NCBI GenBank assembly: GCA_019925095.2
Contig: CM034403.1
Coordinates: 10,297,690-10,361,689, forward strand
Length of the DNA stretch: 64,000 nucleotides
DNA from: Dendrolimus kikuchii
Lineage: Eukaryota; Arthropoda; Insecta; Lepidoptera; Lasiocampidae
Direction: 5' to 3'
Positions 33,363 through 44,345 of this stretch are shown here, piece after piece. A program made the translations under genes and the position numbers. A model generated the notes under the pieces. That model saw nothing but the letters and a program-made list of their open reading frames with translations, searched no databases and was not told the DNA's origin. Position 1 is the first letter of the stretch; each line of letters starts with the position of its first letter.

Positions 33363-34200
33363 AAAAACAATTATAGTTCAACGCGATTATAGTTATTTTC
33401 ATCTATAATAATAAAATTGCAGCGTATGTCCTTGATTTCAAACGCCCAAACTTAGGAAAACTGCTGCTTGCTATTTCCGCTGTATTTGTACGTTTTATAA
33501 TTAGAAAGAAACATTTTTTAAATTTCTTATTGTCAGCTTCTGAAAGTTTGTCTTGAACAGGTAACAAACCCGCTCAATGGATATCAATGAAAATTTTAAA
33601 AATTAAATAGCAATTGTGTTTTATCATGTTTTATTTCGACATCTTTCAAGGTCCATCTTGTTAAATAAAAGTTGATATATTATTTTAGTTATACGTATTA
33701 GTCTTTTCTGTACTAAATTGGATTCTCATTTTTGATATTTGTTTTGTTAGCAGACGGATTCAGGCATTGCACTTTGACCTCTAAACGCATGACCTTCCGA
33801 AATATTACGTAATATAAATCTAATGCTGATATTACATGGATCAACCATATAGAACCAAATTGGTTGAAAAGCACAGAACTGAAAGGAAACAACGGAATAC
33901 AATGACATTGACTGTTTCATTTCATGTTTATATTTATATGTATCACTTTGGTTGATTTATCCAAATTGAAAGATAGAAATTAACCGACTAATATAAGCTT
34001 TATATAAACAAAAAGACATAAACTGCTACTAAGGAAAAACAGCATCTATAACTATTAAAAAGAATGATGTTTAGACAACCATAATTCAATTATTGAAATA
34101 CAACTTTGTTATTCGAATAAATAATACTTACTTACTTTTATAGATGAACGAACTGAACAGGAAGACGTGTTATTGTCTGTTTGTTGTTTGATATGTGTTT
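33363..34200. other. intergenic, nothing recognised
   Basis: AT-rich; no ORF with support. Confidence 0.5.
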
Positions 34201-34214
34201 ATTTATTTACAGTC

Positions 34215-34380
34215 AGTTTCCACTATTATTAGTGAAAGTGAGGACTGCGTTGTGTGCGTCAAAAGCACACGAGTTGTCACGAGCTTTGCGGGCGGGCGGA
34301 GGCTACCCAGTGGCGCCCTGCCGCATACTGCCCGACGCTGCGCAGTACGGCCGCTTGCAATGCGCATTGCCTTTACGTTA
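34215..34380 (+). other. GC-rich exon-like segment of unidentified gene
   Basis: A strong acceptor TTTATTTATTTACAG ends at 34212. Two plus frames are open after it. One ends SRALRAGGGYPVAPCRILPD then AAQYGRLQCALPLR and stop at 34381; the other starts SVSTIISESEDCVVCVKSTR and stops at about 34392. The GC-rich core (34270-34370) stands out from the flanks. Frame and gene cannot be decided. Confidence 0.25.
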
Positions 34381-34589
34381 GCTCGTTACTGACCCCATTG
34401 AGAACTTTTACTTTTAAAATATGGGATGTCCTATGATCCTTACTGATCTTCTTTAAATATATGAACCTAGTTTGTAAATAGTTATTTCTGTAACCAAGGT
34501 TAAAGTCGCCCATATTTGTGTTAGGCTCTGTAAATAAAGCAGCAGTCGGATATAATTCCGGCACAGCAATATGCTGAGGGCAAACCTTG

Positions 34590-34698
34590 TTTGCTGAAAA
34601 TACGGCGTACAAATTCTCAAAATATGCTTTGTGTACAATAATGTATAAGGAATGTAATTACGTCACTATTTCTTCAAATATAGTTTTTCTTTCTTTCT
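34590..34698 (+). repeat. dispersed repeat 3' end with (TTTC)n tail, copy 2
   Basis: Matches 5547-5660 over its length: TTGCTGAAAATACGGCGTAC, then ATGTATAAGGAATGTAATTA and a TTTCTTTC tail. Confidence 0.55.
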
Positions 34699-34934
34699 AG
34701 AAAAGTATGCAAAACAACTTTGAACTCGTTTAAGCGCACTAAATGGAATTAGGTATATACTTTTAGAACTGGCTGTAGATATTATTTTGTTATAGAAAGT
34801 CTAGAAATAGAACATTCTAATTGCCTAGGTACATTCGCAAAAAAAACTGTAGAGTAGTCTGTTTTCATGACTCATAATACCTAATGTTAATTTTATATAT
34901 CTTAAAGAGTCTTAAACTTTATTTTATTTATGCA

Positions 34935-35005
34935 TTCGTCATCATCATTCGAGCGTTAAGGTCAGCTTTCCTTCTCATTCTTCTCCACTTTATTTGCGTA
35001 TTATA
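34935..35005 (-). mobile_element. short RTE 3' fragment
   Basis: TCATCATCATTCGAGCGTTAA and GTCAGCTTTCCTTCTCATTC resemble the 3' end of the RTE copy at 13310-13400, including the start of an (ATG)n tail. Confidence 0.5.
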
Positions 35006-35033
35006 CCTGCATATATATCGAATTATAACGTTA

Positions 35034-35036
<3 letters not shown>

Positions 35037-35097
<61 letters not shown>

Positions 35098-35204
35098 CAT
35101 AACTTCACGCCAGTTCCCTCGCGGGGTAGGCACGAACAACAGAGTGCCATTTAGGCTTATTCTTACACACCTCACTTGCCTCTTTGACATTCATAACTCT
35201 TGTC

Positions 35205-35297
<93 letters not shown>
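35037..35297. repeat. (AT)n microsatellite split by a retrocopy
   Basis: Two long AT dinucleotide tracts (35037-35092 and 35206-35297) flank a non-LTR fragment at 35093-35206. ORFs of alternating Ile-Tyr are artefacts. Confidence 0.9.
35093..35206 (-). mobile_element. (ATGT)n-tailed RTE retrocopy inside (AT)n
   Basis: Contains CATACATAACTTCACGCCAG, CGGGGTAGGCACGAACAAC and TTGACATTCATAACTCTTGT, as in 60285-60400. Truncated at the GTCAT just before the second AT tract. The AT context hides any target duplication. Confidence 0.8.
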
Positions 35298-35301
<4 letters not shown>

Positions 35302-35561
35302 GAATAATTGACAATACATTGATATAAATATCAAATTTTATAATTTTAATAAATTATAAAATATAATATTTTTTCCAATATGTACATTGTTTCTATTTCC
35401 ACAAATAAATATCATAATAAGTAAATAATATCAACAAAAAATAAATAATTATTAAGACTATGTTTGAAATAACCGAATAAATTAAATACTTTATAATATA
35501 AAACTTCCTATGCTTTTATTTTCATAGAGAAGAGTGTATTGAATTAAGTATATTCTTTTTC

Positions 35562-35746
35562 TGTTGGAGAAATATATTATGTGGTAGTACTCAAATGGAT
35601 AAAAAACTAGATTATATTATTTGTAGATTGGTCACACTGTTTTTTCTTTCTTCTGGTTATTACAAAATGTCTGTTCTAAATGTTTGTCGTAATAAACTTA
35701 ATTTTAATATTAATATTTTTCAATTCAAAGGCCTATAACCTTAACA
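35562..35746 (+). repeat. copia left LTR
   Basis: 185 bp starting TGTTGGAGAAATATATTATG and ending CCTTAACA. AATAAA-like sequence inside may serve for polyadenylation. Confidence 0.95.
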
Positions 35747-35760
35747 GGTTATGGGCCCAG
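35747..35760 (+). promoter_or_regulatory. primer-binding site, initiator tRNA-Met internal fragment
   Basis: GGTTATGGGCCCAG is complementary to CTGGGCCCATAACC of the initiator tRNA-Met anticodon stem-loop. Copia-type elements are known to prime from a cleaved half of this tRNA rather than its 3' end. Confidence 0.85.
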
Positions 35761-35812
35761 AAGAGTTTCCACTACGTTGAATTTGTAAGTAAATACAATT
35801 TGATTGTTAATA

Positions 35813-38800
35813 ATGGACAAAGATCCACATTGCTCAAATTCGAGCTCTGGCGACGATGTTAATGTAAATGCGCACAGTATGGCGGAAAACAAAGTCTTTT
35901 CTCAAAGTTTACATTTGATTCAAAAATTAGAAGGCAATAATAACTACGCCAATTGGAAGTTTCAAATGAAAATGTTTTTAATCGACGTTGGCTTATGGCA
36001 TTGTATATCAACGGATAAATATACTTCTGATGAGGACGTGCGTGCACTTGCAAAAATTTGTTTAAATATTCATACAAATGTTTATCCTTATGTAAAAAAT
36101 GCCACCACGGCCAAAGAAGCCTGGCGAAACATATCAAATGCATTTGAAAACCAAGGCATTAGCCGACGATTGGCACTGAAAAGAGCTTTATATAAAAGCA
36201 CTCTTACTAATCATTCATCAATGGAAAGCTATATAGCCCACATAATAGATATTGTACAACAGTTACGTGATATAGGCTGTACCGTTGAAGATGAAGAGTT
36301 AGCTGAAGTCTTATTAATTGGATTGCCTGAAGAATATGATCCATTGATTTTGGCAATTGAAGGTTCACATTGTAAGCTTTCTTCTGACATAATCATTAAC
36401 CGATTGAAACAAGGTGATTTTAGAAAACAAGAGCAGCAAAACATTGGGGTTGCTATGATATCAAAGTCTAAAAGAAAAATAATTTGTCACCATTGTCACA
36501 AAGAAGGTCACATTAGGCCAAAATGCCCCATATTAAGACCAAAGGTTGAGAAAAATAAACATGAATACCACTGTGACAACACCGTTCACTCGACTGCAGC
36601 AATGTCTACATGCTTAATGGAAGGTGTTTGTGAACCAAACGAATGGTTAGTGGATTCTGGCTGTAGTACACATATGACCATGCGTAAGGACTGGTTGGTA
36701 AATTTTTCTAATTGTTCTAATAAAATGGTTAAAGTTGCCAATAATCAAAATTTGTATAGTAATGGTATTGGTAATGTGAAAGTATTTCTAAATAACAATA
36801 TTGAAAAAACTGTATGTGATGTATCCTATGTTCCAGGCATTGCCGCTAATTTGTTATCTGTTAATAAGATTACTCAAAAAGGATATATCTTAATTTTTGA
36901 CAACAAAGGTTGTAAAGCTTTTGCTAAAGAAGATGTTTTTGTTAATGCAAATCCTATTTTTTCAGCATCTAATGTCAATGGTCTGTATAAGCTCAATCAG
37001 CAAAAGTTTTCACCTGAGTATGCTTGTTCTGGAAATGATTATGAAAACCAATCTATTGAAAATGGGCTGACTGGTAATTGTATTGAATTATGGCACAAGA
37101 GATTAGGACATCTTAGTTATAAAGGTTTAGTTTTACTCCGTGATGGTCTTGCTGAAGGTATCAATTTTAAGGAAGCTTCATTGTTACCATGCATTCCCTG
37201 CATTGAGGGCAAACAAAAAATTGTATCATTCCCTAGGGGTAGATCTAGATATACTTCCCAAAAACTAGAATTAATACATTCTGACCTTTGTGGGCCTATG
37301 CCAGTACCGAGTTGGGGAAATAAAAAATATATTTTAACTTTAACTGATGATTTTTCTAGGAAAACATTTGTATATTTTCTGTATAGTAAAAATCAAACAG
37401 AAATTCTTGAAAAATTCCTCCAATTTAAAAATTTAGTTGAAAATCAGACAGGTTTAAAGATTAAGAGAGTTAGGACAGATAATGGTCTGGAATATTGCAA
37501 CAAATCTTTAGAAATGTTCTTTAATAAAAATGGTATAATTCATGAAACAACAATTCCATATTCACCCCAACAAAATGGGGTTGCAGAACGGTTAAACCGT
37601 ACTATTATGGAAAAGGTTCGTAGTATGTTACATGATTCCGGGTTAGACCAGCGATACTGGGGGGAAGCTGTATTAACTGCTGTATATTTAAAAAATATTT
37701 GCCCCACAGCATCTTTAAAAAATACTTTACCCGAAGAGTTGTGGTCTGGATCAAAAGTTGACTTGAGTCATTTAAAAGTTTTTGGATGTAAAGCATATGC
37801 GTTAATCCCAGATGTCTACCGTAATAAGTTGGATTTTAAATCAAAAGCATATATAATGCTTGGCTACTGTGAGCACTCTAAAGGTTATAGGCTGGGTGAT
37901 CCTTTAGAACCTGGTAAACTGATTAAAGCAAGGAATGTTATATTTTTGGAAAATGTTTCTGGTATATCAAGTAATGCTGAAAATGATAATATTTTAAATC
38001 CTTTAATTATTCAGAATAGTAATATAATCAATAATTCAACTAATTCACAGTCAGATTGTATTTCATCAGGGCAAGATGTTTATGGACAATCAGGACAAGA
38101 TATTAACATTGTAGATAATGATAATAATAATCAAAACTCTAATCAATGTTTAAATGAGAAAAATGAAGAAAGTTCTAGTGTTGATAGTAATAATGTTGAT
38201 TGTGAAAGTAGTAATTTAGAACATAATAATGTTACTAACAGATTAGACCGCCTACGTTCTCGCCCTGTTTGGATGAAAGATTATATTGTAACTAATGACA
38301 ATGATTATATAGTCATGTTAAGTACCGAACCTAAATCATATGAAGAAGCTATGTCTTCTAGGCATCATAGAGAATGGAAGAATGCAATGGATAATGAATA
38401 CGAGTCTTTAATTAGTAAAAATGTATGGGATTTAGTAGAACGACCTAAAAATAAAAATGTAATAAAATGTAAATGGGTGTTTAAGGAAAAGAAAGATGCT
38501 TCTGGTAATTTTGAAAAATTCAAGGCAAGGTTAGTTGCTCGAGGGTTTAGTCAACAATATGGTATTGATTATACCAGCACATTTGCACCTGTAGTACGAC
38601 ATTCTACTTTAAGATTACTTTTTGCTATTGCTGTTCAACGTGATATGGAAATAGATCACATTGATGTTAGTACTGCTTTTTTAAATGGTGAATTAGAGGA
38701 AACAATTTATATGGAACAACCAGTTGGGTATGAATGTAAGGAAGAAAATAAAGTTTGTTTGTTAAAAAAGGGTATATATGGTTTAAAACAAGCCAGTAGG

Positions 38801-39853
38801 TCTTGGAATAAAAAAGTAGATGAAGTATTAACTTCAATTGGTTTTACGAGGTCAAAATGTGAGAACTGTATTTATGTAAAACAATGTGACAGTAAATTTA
38901 TAATCATAGCTCTTTATGTTGATGATTTTTTTATTTTTAGTGAAAATAGCATAGAGAAACTAAGATTAATTGCAAAATTAAAAGCAGAATTTGATATTAA
39001 AGAATTAGGAGAAGTTAAAAATTGTCTTGGTATTAAAGTAGAAAGAGATAAAGATAATGGTATTCTTAAATTATCTCAACCAGAATACATAAAAGAGTTA
39101 TTGGATAAATATGGGATGCTGCAATGTAAACCCTCTGCTACACCCATGGAAGTAAATTCAAATTTAACTAAGGCTGAATCATGTGATACAAAGTATCCTT
39201 ATCAAGAATTAATAGGTAGTTTAATGTATTTATGTGTTTGTAGCAGACCTGACATAGCTTTTGCTTGTAGTAAACTAGGACAGTATAATAATTGTTATAA
39301 TGAAACACATTGGCAAGCAGCGAAAAGAGTACTTAGGTACTTAGCAGGCACAATATATCAGGGATTAATTTACAAGAAAAATGATATAAAAATAGAAATT
39401 TTTGCTGATGCTGATTGGGCAAATGATCTGATAGATCGCAGATCGTATAGTGGTTTTTCTGTTATGTATTCTAATTGTTTAGTTAATTGGGAAGCACGTA
39501 AGCAGCATACAGTTGCATATTCAAGTACAGAAGCTGAGTATTATAGTTTAGCAGAAGCTGTTAAAGAAAGTAAATATTTGATTAATTTCTTTTTAGATAT
39601 TTTTAGGTTTAAGCTTCCAGAAATAATTGTTTATAATGATAATTTAAGTACACATAAAATTGTGGAAAATCAACAGAATCATAGACGCACTAAGCACATA
39701 GATGTTCGACATCATTTTATTAAAGATGCGTTTAATGAAAAATTAATATCTCTTAGATATCAACCAACAGAAGAAATGATGGCGGACATTTTCACTAAAC
39801 CTTTAGGTAGGATCAAACATGAGAAATTTGTCAAAAAATTGAATATTAACTAA
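35813..39853 (+). CDS. copia Gag-Pol polyprotein
   Basis: One uninterrupted frame of about 1346 residues (an upstream in-frame ATG at 35804 would add three). Domains in order, numbered from 35804: Gag; CCHC zinc knuckle CHHCHKEGHIRPKC near residue 227; aspartic protease VDSGCSTHM near 284; integrase zinc region HKRLGHLS near 430; integrase core Asp in HSDLCGP near 494, Asp in RTDNG near 557 and Glu in NGVAERLNR near 595; reverse transcriptase with KARLVARGFSQQ and catalytic YVDD near 1037; RNase H with FADADW near 1200 and SSTEAEYYSL near 1242. Integrase precedes reverse transcriptase, the Ty1/copia order. No frameshift separates gag and pol. All catalytic residues that I can locate are present. 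Confidence 0.95.
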   Translation: MDKDPHCSNSSSGDDVNVNAHSMAENKVFSQSLHLIQKLEGNNNYANWKFQMKMFLIDVGLWHCISTDKYTSDEDVRALAKICLNIHTNVYPYVKNATTAKEAWRNISNAFENQGISRRLALKRALYKSTLTNHSSMESYIAHIIDIVQQLRDIGCTVEDEELAEVLLIGLPEEYDPLILAIEGSHCKLSSDIIINRLKQGDFRKQEQQNIGVAMISKSKRKIICHHCHKEGHIRPKCPILRPKVEKNKHEYHCDNTVHSTAAMSTCLMEGVCEPNEWLVDSGCSTHMTMRKDWLVNFSNCSNKMVKVANNQNLYSNGIGNVKVFLNNNIEKTVCDVSYVPGIAANLLSVNKITQKGYILIFDNKGCKAFAKEDVFVNANPIFSASNVNGLYKLNQQKFSPEYACSGNDYENQSIENGLTGNCIELWHKRLGHLSYKGLVLLRDGLAEGINFKEASLLPCIPCIEGKQKIVSFPRGRSRYTSQKLELIHSDLCGPMPVPSWGNKKYILTLTDDFSRKTFVYFLYSKNQTEILEKFLQFKNLVENQTGLKIKRVRTDNGLEYCNKSLEMFFNKNGIIHETTIPYSPQQNGVAERLNRTIMEKVRSMLHDSGLDQRYWGEAVLTAVYLKNICPTASLKNTLPEELWSGSKVDLSHLKVFGCKAYALIPDVYRNKLDFKSKAYIMLGYCEHSKGYRLGDPLEPGKLIKARNVIFLENVSGISSNAENDNILNPLIIQNSNIINNSTNSQSDCISSGQDVYGQSGQDINIVDNDNNNQNSNQCLNEKNEESSSVDSNNVDCESSNLEHNNVTNRLDRLRSRPVWMKDYIVTNDNDYIVMLSTEPKSYEEAMSSRHHREWKNAMDNEYESLISKNVWDLVERPKNKNVIKCKWVFKEKKDASGNFEKFKARLVARGFSQQYGIDYTSTFAPVVRHSTLRLLFAIAVQRDMEIDHIDVSTAFLNGELEETIYMEQPVGYECKEENKVCLLKKGIYGLKQASRSWNKKVDEVLTSIGFTRSKCENCIYVKQCDSKFIIIALYVDDFFIFSENSIEKLRLIAKLKAEFDIKELGEVKNCLGIKVERDKDNGILKLSQPEYIKELLDKYGMLQCKPSATPMEVNSNLTKAESCDTKYPYQELIGSLMYLCVCSRPDIAFACSKLGQYNNCYNETHWQAAKRVLRYLAGTIYQGLIYKKNDIKIEIFADADWANDLIDRRSYSGFSVMYSNCLVNWEARKQHTVAYSSTEAEYYSLAEAVKESKYLINFFLDIFRFKLPEIIVYNDNLSTHKIVENQQNHRRTKHIDVRHHFIKDAFNEKLISLRYQPTEEMMADIFTKPLGRIKHEKFVKKLNIN

Positions 39854-39916
39854 ATTAGATTTTGTTATATAACTTAAATATTTTATTGTTTTTCTATACA
39901 TTTGAGTAAGGGCAAG

Positions 39917-40101
39917 TGTTGGAGAAATATATTATGTGGTAGTACTCAAATGGATAAAAAACTAGATTATATTATTTGTAGATTGGTCACACTGTTTTTT
40001 CTTTCTTCTGGTTATTACAAAATGTCTGTTCTAAATGTTTGTCGTAATAAACTTAATTTTAATATTAATATTTTTCAATTCAAAGGCCTATAACCTTAAC
40101 A
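39917..40101 (+). repeat. copia right LTR
   Basis: Same 185 bases as the left LTR by eye, with the purine-rich TAAGGGCAAG just before it. Confidence 0.95.
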
Positions 40102-40106
40102 TTTTC

Positions 40107-41810
40107 CATGACCAACCAAAGCACCTGACGGTTTAACTACTTCATTTTTAACATATTATGTTGGTATTTATATTCAGAACGTCAAGCAACTAAACTAATC
40201 AATAATTCTTAGACTATTTTGGACCGGCTAGGGATCTGGGGCAATTTTCTTGTCACGATTGCCTTTTCTTTAAATAACTATAAGGAAGTATAACATAAAT
40301 ATAGGTTGTGTTATTTTAAAGATATCGCGGAGATTAAGATGCCAACCGCTGCATGTTCCGCAATCATAACTATTTATAGTGTACCTGCTATCTATATGAT
40401 ATAAGATTAAAAATATTTAGAATCTTCTTTATATACATAATTCTTCTGTACGTGTGTTTGTGACTGAACTCCTACTAAACGGTCACGAAATGTGTCATTG
40501 CATGACAAGGGATGGGAGGGGGTGACGTCACATTTCAAAATCTAATATATTTAAGCTTTAAAACATGAAATTTGAACTACTAACGAACAACTTCAAGATA
40601 TTTCCAACTCTATCTGTATGAATATAATGTTTAAATTATCTAAAAATAATTTAAGTGGAAATAAAATAACTACTTACGGAACTGCTGTTTTAATGTAATA
40701 ATTTCTTGGTGTAAATTAAATAATTGCAAAATGTGTGATGTCACACTAGGCACGCAGGAGTCTCCTGAATGTGACCAGCTGTGACGAGGACGGGGGAGGA
40801 CTAAAAAATCATGAAATTCGTGTGACGTAATTTGTGAATAGCCCCTTATCTCTGTTAACAAAAATGAATTTGTACCTTTCACAACCATCAGTTGTTTACT
40901 AGAGCGTGAATAAAATAAAAAAAATAATAATAAATTAATGTAATTTTTACAAGAAAGATGTCACGTGATCTTAAAAATTAACATACATATTATCACGCCT
41001 ATTTTCTATAACCATAGGCAGAAACGATGAATGTCCAATTGCTACCAACTCAGATTAATGAAAGCAGATGAAGCAATAATAATAATATATTAAATGTTTT
41101 TGAAATTAGCTATATAGTAGCTATTCATTTTCAAAACAATCAAAACCCTAATTTTTGTTGGCATTATTCCTACATTAAGTATGGATCTAATCTTCTTTTC
41201 TAATTTTAACTAGAGGGCGTTATGAATAATTTTCTCTCATTTTACAAAAAAAATAATACAAAAAATGTCAACCCATATTTTATTATTTGAAACATATTTC
41301 ATACACTTAAATCAATAAAAATTTACTGTTATTAAAAAGTTTCGTTTCAAACTCATATTTAAACAGAGTATGTACAGAGAACTAAATGAGTAAGTTTCCA
41401 TAGATGTCATCAACTACGTAGAATAAACGACAGTGACTAGTGACATCTAGCTATCAAAGTAGAACTGACTAAGCAGCAAGCAGTTCAAATTTAAACTCAT
41501 CACTCATTCCTATTGTACATAAATTATACTTCCTCCATGGTTTCAATAAAAACTTTCAGTGTGCTGCTGATACGACTAGATGCGAAAAGCTTTTGAAATT
41601 TTCAACATGTAACCTAGGTGGCGCTTACAATACTTTTATATAAAAACGTTTAGATTGTAACAACTTGTCTATATTTGTTTGATGGTCTTATTTTCTTTTA
41701 TTGTTCTAATAATAAAGCTGGTAGAGGCTCGAGGAGGAAACAGGTAACCGGTGTGCTTGTGACAAAATAATGCCACTGAAGCTAACAGGTCAGATGTTTT
41801 ATATAATATA
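40107..41810. other. intergenic with a conserved-repeat patch
   Basis: At 40735-40865 lies a sequence including ATTCGTGTGACGTAATTTGT and GAATAGCCCCTTAT, a phrase I associate with widespread insect repeats. The minus ORF across it is treated as non-genic. A second GTGACGTCAC patch lies at 40522-40540. Nothing else recognised. Confidence 0.4.
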
Positions 41811-41811
41811 C

Positions 41812-41880
41812 TAGGACATGCCCGCGACTTTGTCCATGCTTGACTTGAAATTTCGGCGGGATTCCCGGGGCATATACATA
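41812..41880 (-). repeat. dispersed repeat fragment, CCCGCG family
   Basis: CTAGGACATGCCCGCGACTT and GTCCATGCTTGACTTGAAAT match the repeat at 15525-15560 in the spen intron. Confidence 0.5.
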
Positions 41881-41884
41881 TACA

Positions 41885-42835
41885 TATATTGGGTCACTAA
41901 AGTGAAAGACCAAAGACGTCTCCATTCAGCTGAGATGAGAATGTTGAGATAGATGTGTGGTGTTATAAGAATGGATAAGGCAAGAAATAAGTACATAAGG
42001 GGATCTTTCAAAGTTACATCTGTACCTGAAAAATTGAGAGGAAGAAGACTAAGGTAGTTTTTTTTTATAGCTAGAATACAGCAGACAGGCTGACGGCCCA
42101 CCTGATTGAAAGCGGTTACCGTCGCCTATGGACGTTTGCAACACCAGAGATGTCACCAACACGCTACTGGCCTCGAATAAATTTTATGACACCCTTTGTG
42201 AAGAACTCCATATAGTAGTACTGTGGGAAAACCTCGGCTGGGAGCTCATTCCAAATCCCCACGGTACGCAAGAGATACGTTCTACAGAACCGTTGCGTAA
42301 ATGAGCGAAGCGGCTCAAGGACGTGGGGATGAACTGCCAACCGATGGCGAGCGGTGCGATGGTAAAAAGAGGACGAAGGTACCTAGAATGGTAACAGGTA
42401 ATGGTAACAGTCCTTCAGACCACTCCCTGTTATACAGTCGGTAAAATTTGCAGAGAGAAGCGAAGTCTCTCTTAAGGCCAAGCATATCTAGACCGTCTGT
42501 GAGTATGGGATCATCAACAACGCGAGTGGCTCCACGTTGAATACAATCCAGGGGATTAATTTGGTATGTAATGAGATGGAGAGTATGGATATGTAATGAG
42601 AATGGATGAAAGTCAAGTGACAAAAATAATGTTAAACTGGAAGATTGATGTGTAGAAATGTAAAGGTAAATGAATAAAAAGATGGATGGAATGTGTGAAG
42701 GATAACACGATGATTTGTGGAGTGGCAAAGGACGTACGCCAGAATAGCGGAATATGGTACAATATATTTGTGCCCACCTAAAATAATTGCGAGAAGGTGA
42801 AGGCAAAGAAAGAGATAGGCCCTAGGGGGAAACCA
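41885..42835 (+). mobile_element. RTE-clade C-terminal fragment, interrupted by a nested insertion
   Basis: The plus frame gives VKDQRRLHSAEMRMLR then MCGVIRMDKARNKYIRGSFK up to RGRRLR at about 42055. After the insert (42056-42560) the same protein resumes as MRMDESQVTKIMLN and RWMECVKDNT (42590-42720). Stops and frameshifts are present. Confidence 0.7.
42056..42560 (-). mobile_element. Jockey-like non-LTR 3' fragment nested in RTE
   Basis: Minus-strand frames: DCIQRGATRVVDDPILTDGL, LGLKRDFASLCKFYRLYN, then in another frame FTQRFCRTYLLRTVGIWNEL and PAEVFPQ. This is the reverse-transcriptase C-terminus ending in an A-tail (plus-strand T run at about 42058-42066). Related 3' ends occur at 44140-44345 and 63459-63660. 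Confidence 0.65.
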
Positions 42836-43102
42836 GTGCATTTGGATATTTAGCGCAAACTTAGATGTCTTTCGGCTGACCACGAACACGACTAATACTT
42901 AACTTTGTATTCATTTGATATTCATACAAATTTCGAATATTACCTACAGAAAAGTTAATAATTCGAATTCATTACGAAAATTCAAAAGTTGTCAATACAG
43001 ATAAATACAATTAAAGTGTCTCTTTGTAATATCAAAATAAAAATATGAAAAAAAAACAAGGAGGATAATTCGGATCAGGAGATTCCGAAAATGCAATTTT
43101 TA

Positions 43103-43304
43103 GAATTTTTGTCTGTCTGGATGTTCAGGCTAATCTCTGAAACGGCTGAACCGATTTTGACGGGACTTTTACTGGAAAATAGCTGATGTTATAAGGAGTA
43201 ATTTAGGCTATTTTTAAAACTAGTTCCAAAAATATTTTTTTCCTGAAAGCCTGGGTGTCGAGAAAAAAAATCAACGCGGACGAAATCGCGGGCACAGCTA
43301 GTCT
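43103..43304 (+). repeat. dispersed repeat with right end CACAGCTAGT
   Basis: Matches 14640-14823 across most of its length and carries ATCAACGCGGACGAAATCGC before the terminus. Surrounding 42840-43100 and 43310-44130 show nothing recognisable. Confidence 0.5.
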
Positions 43305-44139
43305 TTCATATAATGCAAGACATTTATTCTAATCCATTTAAACTGAATCTGAATTGTTAGTTCGTTTGTTTAAAACTGTTTTGCATATCTATAATACATG
43401 TACATACCGATATATCAACACTAGTGCTTAAATAGAAATCATATTTTATTTAAATATTATATTTTACATGTGCACATAAATGCGGTGTTCGAGGTGAGGA
43501 GTTTCAGGTAATTTACATTTTAAAATGTTCAGGAAAGCTATCTCCCAGAGCTTACGGCGACTTTACACGTGATTTATAGACGCAGGTAACTGCTAAAAAA
43601 TTCAAATTTTCCTTCTTACCCGTGTAGTTCCCATTAAGACAGCTACTTGCATCTCTAGTACACCAACTTTGCACCACCGGTTAGTAATTACAGGAACGCC
43701 TCGTCTGCTGTAGCAAGCGAAGCAATATAATTAATTAAACAAGTTTATATTTAAAGAAAATAATAAAACATCGGGCCACAGTAAAAATACTTTTAATCTG
43801 CTCTTCTATGTACTGAAAGTTACTACAGGCATGAATATAAAACAATTTGTCTCAATACTAGAACTTACTGAAACAATTCAGAGGGTATATCATATTAGAG
43901 ATTTAAAAAAAATAATATTTAGAATGCTTTTATATTTTTTCAATGTGGGTAACAATAACAGTAGGAATTGAAAAAGCCATAATTGGTTGAATATTTATGA
44001 TACGATTGGATGTAACAATTACTGAATGTAAAATACACTTCATTAATCTATTAAAATTTATGTATCTACATAACATTATGTAGTATATGTATGCCACAAA
44101 TTTTAAACAATTAAGTACTATATATAATAATAAAAACAA

Positions 44140-44345
44140 ATAGGTAGGATATTTGCCCGTCTGAATGGATGCCAACCCTGGATTTGGGGTATGCCGCCAT
44201 AACAACCTTTGTTGAGTTCCGGCATTAGTGGCCAGGATCCAGACTCCCTTTGGGAAGCGGCAGCATATTGGCAGCACCTTTATTGTTACGAATGTCCACA
44301 GGCGATGGTAACCACTTTCTATCAGGTGAGCTGTCTGCCTGTCTG
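44140..44345 (-). mobile_element. non-LTR 3' fragment
   Basis: Minus-strand ESGYHRLWTFVT and PKGVWILATNAGTQQRLLWR resemble the 3' end of the element at 42056-42560. Heavily decayed. Confidence 0.45.

Larger units (their letters stand above)
35562..40101 (+). mobile_element. complete Ty1/copia LTR retrotransposon
   Basis: 4540-bp element with two 185-bp direct LTRs (35562-35746 and 39917-40101), both TGTTGG...TAACA, that appear identical base for base. It is flanked by a perfect 5-bp duplication TTTTC (35557-35561 and 40102-40106). It has a primer-binding site next to the left LTR, a purine-rich AAGGGCAAG before the right LTR, and one intact Gag-Pol frame. Identical LTRs and an undamaged frame point to recent insertion. 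Confidence 0.97.

Noticed and set aside
34884..35314. Ile-Tyr repeat ORFs
   Set aside because: Products of the (AT)n tracts.
40670..40888. Minus-strand ORF ending before a GTAAGT donor, considered as an exon
   Set aside because: The region has the ACGTAATTTGTGAATAGCCCC phrase of a widespread insect repeat, so an open frame is not evidence of a gene.
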